Below are positions 57,912 to 64,000 of a stretch of 64,000 bases of DNA, piece by piece. The notes under the pieces are model-generated. The model saw nothing but the letters and a program-made list of their open reading frames with translations, was not told the origin of the DNA and did not search any database. Made by a program: the position numbers and the translations under genes. The stretch's first letter is position 1; each line of letters begins with the position of its first letter. The stretch comes from Salvelinus alpinus. Its lineage: Eukaryota > Chordata > Actinopteri > Salmoniformes > Salmonidae. The stretch is from positions 36,340,728 through 36,404,727 of the forward strand of contig NC_092115.1 of assembly GCF_045679555.1 (NCBI RefSeq), given 5' to 3'.

Positions 57912-59446
57912 CTTCGTCTATGCCATCCATTGCTGTCTTACTATCACCATCCGTCCTTTGAAAAAACTTCTGAGCAAGGAGGGCTGGAGAATGAATTACC
58001 TTTATAGTCACACCTAAAATACACCATCAAACCTGCTCTCAGGCGTTGGCAATTGAGCTATTCTCCTTCAGGTTTCCACAGCCAATGACGGCCCTCTTCC
58101 CTCTGTCTCCGTCTGCCTCTCCCATTCCACATCAGCCTGGTCCACCAATGAAATGGCGAGAGCTCACTAACTGGCAGCCAACCAGCAGCTAGTTGCTATG
58201 TTGGAGGCAGACTCTGTAGCCCAGTGACATTGACATGGTGATTATTTTTCTTTCACCAGCACAGGCTGCTGTGGAAAGCATGAAAGAAATTAGGTTAGGT
58301 ATGCATACATTGTCATTTTGTAATACTGCAGAATCTTGAAGATCCCCAAACATTTAAAGAAAAATGTCCCGAACTGCTTCATAACATTCAGGCAATTTTA
58401 ACACAATCACAAATAAGAATAGGCCTATCTTCTCTATACAATTCGTTTTCGTGTAATTTCAACACAGTAAAAATCTTATTTTATTACCTGTAATTTTATT
58501 ATATCCATGCGTGCTTTGATTTTTACTTACATTCTTAATTTTAGCCAGGCCTACTGTTTATTTTATCACTTCTGTGCACACATTTATCCATTGCTGAACC
58601 GCCAGTGTTGACAATAATTGATCCTATTTATTTGATATTTTATTAGCAATTTGACTGTCAATCCCATTCCTTCCTCAGGGCCATCACATAAACTAAATCT
58701 ATAACGAATAATTAACCATTTATAAACTACTTAGAATCCCTTTATAAATGCAATGAAGTCTTGTATTTTCCCATGTTTATGTAACCTTACATGGTTGTTT
58801 TTGGCCTGGCTTTTTGGCAACAACTACCTCTGGCACCTCTGGTCAGGTAAAGTAATGAGGCCGAACATTCAGCCTGATGTCCAGCTGGTTCAGCGGAGTT
58901 AGCAGCAGCTGACTAACCGCCCTATGCTTGCTAACAAACAATCCAGGGGGATTATAATCTAGCAAATAAGATCTGTGGGAGCCAGTTTGGCAGCTAGGGT
59001 ATCCATTCTTCACATACTGTCCTCCTCTAACTACACCACCTAACCCGGTTTCTTCACTCACCCTCAACATATCATTTTATTCATTCATGTATTTATTTAT
59101 CCAGGATAGCCCTCTCTTAGTAGGCTAACAATTGCCACTGTTTCCCAAGCAGGGAGTCCTCATTTTGATCCCACTTACTCTTACCTATTTAGTTTTTTGT
59201 ACACATGCACCTTGTCTGACCTCTGATTTAACCTGCGGAAGCCCAAGTAGCTCCGGCCCCCTCATAATCCTCAAAATCCAACTACATTCAGCCGCATATT
59301 GACTTTTTCTTGAGCAGATGGTCGGGGGGCGGGAACATAATTCGAAATAATTTTCACACTACAAATTGACCGCAAGAAGCCCAAACATAAATAGTTTATT
59401 TGACAAAAACTATGTCATTTCAAACCTTTTACATTGGGATTTGACT
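57912..59446. other. Intergenic DNA, no gene seen
   Basis: Unique-looking, AT-rich in the second half. Small frames (for example 58843-59070) lack domains. Confidence 0.5.
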
Positions 59447-59960
59447 CCCACTGGGCACACCATGTCATTTCAACGTGGAGAATTGGGTCATATTTGGTAG
59501 ATACGTTGATCAATGCGATTCCAACCTATTTTCACTTAACTCAAAAAGACAGCCAAAAGTTTGTTGAATTCCCAATGTGTTGTCAATCACTATGCTTTCA
59601 AACATCTAAAAGCACAACCAAATTCCAATGGAAAATCAATGTCACATTTTTGGTTTGGTTGTCAACTAAATGTGTTATCTCTGCACTTTCAACCATTTAA
59701 AAGCACACCAAAGTTCAAATGGGGATGTCAGATATTTGGTTTATCACTGTGCTTGATCAAATAGCACAGCCAACTGACCTGGATTGCATTTAGTTGAGAT
59801 TACATTAAAGTACATGGTGCAAGTGATCAATGTCATTTGAGATTCTGTGCAGATTATTATAGAAATTGTGAAGATTTCACTGACCTGCGACCCTGAACAT
59901 GCACGCTTTCTATGATTACATAAGAAGATATTTATTGTTACAGTAACCTCAAAATGTGGC
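59447..59960. mobile_element. MITE-like element related to the intron-4 MITE, one end only
   Basis: Starts CCCACTGGGCACACC like the MITE at 52133. Two internal units, 'tttcaaacatctaaaagcac' and 'tttcaaccatttaaaagcac', lie about 95 bp apart. The matching CCCAGTGGG end is not found downstream. Confidence 0.5.
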
Positions 59961-60004
59961 AACGACTGGCCCTTAGATGTACTCGGGAAGGCTAATATCA
60001 ATAA

Positions 60005-60260
60005 CATGCATGTCAATCTCCACGGCTGGCCCTTAAATGTACACAGAGGGCTAATATCAATAACATGCATGTCAATCTCTCCTGGCTCAAAGTAGATGAA
60101 AGATTGACTACATCACTACTTGTCTTTGTGTGAAATAGTGACGTGTTGAAAACACATAACTGTCTGTTCAAAAAGCTAACACACAGCTCAGACACCCAAA
60201 CATACCCCACAAGACATACCACCAGGGGTCTCTTCAAAGTCTCCAAGTCCAGATTGCTTG
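60005..60260 (+). mobile_element. LINE family C carboxy-terminal fragment
   Basis: The plus-strand stretch 'aataacatgcatgtcaatct', then 'aagtagatgaaagattgact' and 'acataccaccaggggtctct', aligns with 43670-43850 of the large family C copy. About 250 bp. The first ~60 bases (CTGGCCCTTA...AATATCAATAACATGCATGTCAATCTC) are duplicated at 59967-60019 and 60025-60079. Confidence 0.7.
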
Positions 60261-61257
60261 TCTAGCTTGCTAGCTAAGATTTTGAAAGTATGATGTTGAC
60301 ATGATCAGTACAATCAAAGCTACGGTAGATATAACGTGATTTGACATCATTTTTGGATGGGCCTTCTTGGATGGGCACTTTTAATGTAAATCTATGACAG
60401 CACCCAAGGGGCTGGAATTTTCGCGCTCTCTCCGTAGTGTCCCAATAAGTGACAGACCACTGAGCCAATCACGACGCAACTAGAGAAAATTACCAACCTC
60501 TGCTGGCTGCCCCACCACCATAGAAAACACTGAGCTAGGCTGAAACACCTGCATTTTGGAGCTGCTTTACTCAAGAAAGCAAAAAAAGGACCATATTTGT
60601 ATGTGGCTTTATTAACTCAAATCCTTTCTTTATTTTTTCATTGTTTGCAAACTGATATGTGACACGTTTTATGCCAAAATAACAAACAAAACAGGCAACC
60701 AAAAAAACACCTTTATTTAGTATTTATTTTTTAGCTAAACAGGTGGGGCTCAAAACAGGTGGCAAAGCCCCAACGGTCCTGAATGGCAGGTCGCCACTGC
60801 TACTGATGGTATCCCCACAAGGTCACAAAATGGACTGGATTTAATATTAAGGAAATAGGCTACATGAGATGTAATAACTCACTGAATGGAAATCAGGTGC
60901 AAATCATATACATTTAGTTTACAAAAAGGCTTCTCTAGATGATGTGGAGAAGAAAAGATGACGCCAAGATGGATTTCCTTCTGAGGTAATTGAACCAATT
61001 TCTTGATTGTCTTGATTAATTGACCCTTTTAACCTTTGGGGCTTAAATTTAAAGAAGAACGGGTTTCAGACACTGAACATGGTTCCAGACAAAGTTCCAA
61101 ACAATCAAATCATCCAAAAAATGAAAGAAGTAATGGCGTGTTGGACCAGAAATGTTCATTCAAGTCTATGTGTCGTCAGGCCCAAAAAACATATCTATTT
61201 AACGACGGTCCTCAGGTTTAGGTTTAATATTAACATTTTAAATTTTAGTCATTTATA
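60261..61257. other. No gene seen
   Basis: AT-rich DNA with no long frame. Near 60735-60800 a GGTGGGGCTCAAAACAGGTGG segment looks like an eroded repeat. Confidence 0.45.
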
Positions 61258-61797
61258 CAGGGGTTCCCACATTTTTTGCTTCGTGACCCACCAATTGATG
61301 TGGCTTTTGAATCGTGACCCACAATAAGGGTTGAGCAGTGAAAAAAACCACACACAAACCAAAGAAATATATATGAATAATATCCACTTCTTCAAAACAT
61401 TTACACCTAACTGAATGCAGATTTGAGTATGGGCTCTTGTGACCAATGTTAAGAAATGTACTGTATAATTATGAAATTATTAGTAACAAAGCAGGGTTTT
61501 TTTCTGGATAAAAAAGTGGTGTAGGTGATGGGCAAGGCCATGGGCTGAACTCTATCTGGGCCATGGGCAGGAACATTTAAGGCCCTCATCTTGGCAGCTC
61601 AGTTTTAAAGCTAATATTCTGCAATTCTACACAGTTGCCATAGAGCTGAGTGAAAATGTTGCCGTTTTAATCTCATTTCCTGCAATTATACGCATTTTTA
61701 CATAGCTAATGCTGTGCTCTTTAGGCTCAAATATTATAACAAAATCAATGAGAGCCTGATTATCTAGCTTTTACTTTGGTGATTGTAAATTCTCAAA

Positions 61798-63020
61798 GAT
61801 TACTTTACTGACTTTATTGTTCCCGTGGGGAAATTTTGTTTAAAGTGGTGTTTAAATACAGTAGACAACAAATTGACAATACAAAATTCATAACAGTTAC
61901 TGTGCATACAGTATATATCGATGAAAGAAGACTAGGCTGCTGGCCTTACTGGGTGGATTGGAACATTAACCCGAGCTGTTTAGGAGGGATATCACACCTT
62001 GCACAAATTATTGTCTAGTTCTGCTTTTCCTGGTGGTGGGTGCCCTGTACCTGCACCCATAGGGGAGTAGTTCAAAGTACAGGTACAGGGGGTGGCTTGG
62101 GTCTAAAATTATTTTGTGAGTCTTGCTGAAGGCCCTGACCTTACAGATCTCATCCAAGCCTGTCTGTTTGACTCCAAGTACCTTGCTTACTATGGTGATA
62201 ATCCTTCTCAGCATATTTTTCTGGCATTGTCAAACCAACAAAAAATTCAAAAAGTTAAAATGCTCTCAATGAAAGATTTGTAAAACAGAGTCAGTATAGT
62301 ACAGTCAACATTAAAATATGCCAGCTTTTAGAGAAAATACAGTCTCTTCTGGCCTTTTTGTAGATCAGGTCTGTTCATTTACTCCACTGAAGCTTATTGT
62401 GCAAGAGGACACACAGATATTTGAATTCCTCTACAATCTCTATTGTTCGCTTCCTGAAGTCTATGCACATATCTTTGGTATTGTTGGCATTGAAGACCAA
62501 GTGTGATTCATCACACCACTCTACAGAGTAATTTACGACGAGGCCATGGTGTTCCTCGTTTTCATGCAGCAGGCTGATCAAGGCAATGTCTTCAGTGAAC
62601 TTGGCGAGGTGTCTGTCAGGATGGGAACTTACAAATGTTGCTGTACAAGATGTACAGGAGTGGGGCCAAAACACATCCCTGTGGGGAGCCTGTGTTGGTG
62701 GTGCGTTTGTCTGACACGTGGGGACCCACCTTGACCCACTGTGAAAACCAGCCCCCCATCTAAGGAGAAGTCCCTTATGAGTCTCTGTGCCTGAATGTAA
62801 GGCTGAATTGTATTGAAGGCAGAAAAAAGGTCAACAAACAGAACCTTGACATGGAATTTGGCACCCTCTAGATGTCTATAGACTATGTTGAGGAGAGTAA
62901 TAAAGGCATCTTCAACTCCTCTGCTGGGCTGATAATCAAAGTGAAAGGGGTTGAGAAACTGCTGGGTGACGCTGAGGATCTGACTTTTCATAATCGTCAA
63001 GGCGACAGCGGGATTAGATG
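61798..63020 (-). mobile_element. Rex1-like LINE inside the hAT-like element
   Basis: The 3' end is at the left (CTTTATTGTTCCCGTGGGGAAATTTTG, a pattern I know from Rex1 LINE tails). RT coding runs on the minus strand up to 63000. Confidence 0.75.
62375..63000 (-). pseudogene. Rex1-like reverse transcriptase pseudogene
   Basis: The frame from 63000 includes VTQQFLNPFHFDYQPSRGVE and VKVLFVDLFSAFNTIQPYIQ, with the first catalytic Asp region. It then shifts at about 62700. A second frame (62674-62375) holds the region after the active site: DIALISLLHENEEHHGLVVN, SHLVFNANNTKDMCIDFRKR and TIEIVEEFKYLCVLL. The segment that should contain the FADD motif reads FTEDIALI. Degenerate. Confidence 0.82.
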
Positions 63021-63218
63021 CTATTTAAAAAATATATAAGTTCTTTATCTTTTCGACATACTTTTTATTTGGTTTTAGTCATTGAAGTTGACACTAAAAG
63101 TGTTTTTCCATCCCAAAAAGTATAGATTTTTTTTTTACAGAAAATGTAGTCTCGCGACCAACCTGGACCCCTGCCAAGACCCACAAGTCGGTCCCGACCC
63201 ACAGTTTGGGAACCACTG

Positions 63219-63440
63219 ATTTAGCTGACGCTCTTATCCAGATCCTCTTACAGTTCAAATTCACTCTTCGTACTGTAGCCTACAAATAGCATAAACAAGC
63301 TTACAGGCTTACTGTCCCGATTCTGCGCTAATTGACGTATCTGATTAGCCAATTGTTCCACACAGATAACGTTCATAATATGAATACCTTAAGCACCAAG
63401 CAATTTTATTAACTTAAGTCTATGTTAAATCTACTTATCT
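63219..63440. other. SINE-tail fragment and short AT-rich spacer
   Basis: GACGCTCTTATCCAGA at 63228-63243 is the reverse of a fish SINE tail. Nothing else recognised. Confidence 0.5.
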
Positions 63441-63444
63441 CAAG

Positions 63445-64000
63445 ATCTACTTATCCGCCCCAACAGATCCACAGACAACACAATCGCCATTGCACAGCAC
63501 ACTGCCTTATCCCACCTGGACAAGAGGAATACGAATGGGAGAATGTTGTTCATCAACTACAGCTCAGCTTTCAACACCATAGTGCCTCCAAGCTCATTAC
63601 TAAGCTCAGGGCCCTGGGTCTGAACCCCTCCTGTGCAACTGGGTCCTAGACGTCTTGATGGCCGAACCCAGGTTGTGAAGGTAGGCAATAACACCTCCAC
63701 CACGCTGATCCTCAACACGGGGACCCCACAGGGGTGAGTGCTCAGCCCCCTCCTGTACTCCCTGTCCCCATAACTGTGTGGCTACACAAGTCTCCAACTC
63801 AATCATCAGGTTTGCTGATGACACAACAGTGGGAGGCCTGATTGCCAACAACGATGAGACAGCCTACAGGGAGGAGGTGAGAGCCCTGGCGGAGTGGTGC
63901 CAGGAAAATAAACTTTCCCTCAACGTCAACAAAATGAAGGAGCTGATCATGGACCACAGGAGACAGCAGAGATGGGGCCACAGTGGATAGGGTCAAAAGC
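63445..64000 (+). pseudogene. LINE family A reverse transcriptase, continues beyond the window
   Basis: Coding traces run [15 protein letters not shown], then [14 protein letters not shown] (the first catalytic Asp is Asn), TGTPQG and a stop, and FADDTTVGGLIANN (active site at 63811-63822). They end with NVNKMKELIMDHRRQQR near the window end. Frameshifts occur near 63585 and 63770, and TGA follows CCCCACAGGGG. Same family as 16969-19050, roughly 80-90 percent alike by eye. Confidence 0.88.

Larger units (their letters stand above)
61258..63218. mobile_element. hAT-like element split by a Rex1-like LINE
   Basis: The left end CAGGGGTTCCCACATTTTTT and right end AGTTTGGGAACCACTG are inverted repeats of a type common among fish hAT elements. 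The flanking octamers (CATTTATA and ATTTAGCT) do not match clearly. The hAT parts are 61258 to about 61797 and 63020-63218. Confidence 0.6.

Overview
This window is nuclear DNA from a salmonid fish (Salmo, Oncorhynchus or Salvelinus type). The evidence is the repeat content: Tc1-like transposons of the Sleeping Beauty type and four other salmonid Tc1 families, a 5S-rRNA-derived SINE of the OS-SINE1 type, a tRNA-derived SINE of the SlmI type, L2/Rex1-like LINEs with an ATTTG-repeat tail, and long (TG)n and (TC)n microsatellites. No family name was checked against a database.

Only one host gene is supported: a seven-exon plus-strand gene at 49371-53369 for a phosphoinositide 3-kinase regulatory subunit of the p55-gamma type (pik3r3). 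It encodes 470 residues in the order nSH2, inter-SH2 coiled coil, cSH2. Splice signals and reading phase agree at all six introns, and the 3' UTR ends at an AATAAA at 54887.

Almost everything else is transposable elements, many nested. 1-10.8 kb: unique or low-complexity DNA, a Sleeping Beauty-type Tc1 (3851-5394), a truncated second-family Tc1 directly beside it (5401-6110), and a third-family Tc1 (8105-9662). 10.9-16.5 kb: a minus-strand L2-like LINE broken by an unidentified 0.6-kb block, a 5S SINE, another LINE tail carrying a tRNA SINE, and a fourth-family Tc1. 16.6-19.9 kb: a hAT-like element split by a LINE with an open reverse transcriptase. 20.5-23.6 kb: a Rex1-like LINE tail holding two nested solo LTRs, then an LTR-element relic with 27-bp repeats, itself hit by a hAT element. 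23.9-33.3 kb: a minus-strand Ty3/gypsy element with integrase upstream of reverse transcriptase (Gmr1-like order). Its integrase is split by a TTAA-flanked element holding a nearly intact Tc1, and a LINE lies between gag and integrase. 34-43.9 kb: palindromic and MITE-like repeats, a Tc1 relic, then one old LINE cut by a Sleeping Beauty-type Tc1, a very young LTR element (38769-42114) and another Tc1. 45.3-48.1 kb: a second copy of the 29.5-kb LINE and another TTAA-type element. 55-64 kb: Tc1-type MITEs, SINE and LINE fragments, a hAT-like element split by a Rex1-like LINE, and a LINE reverse transcriptase running off the window end.

The most unusual object is the LTR element at 38769-42114. 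Its 492-bp LTRs look identical by eye, it has no pol domains, and one 825-codon frame runs from inside the 5' LTR into the 3' LTR, built largely of 9-residue (27-bp) repeats. A diverged relic with the same 27-bp period sits at 21.9-23.6 kb, which suggests a class of non-autonomous elements rather than a single accident.
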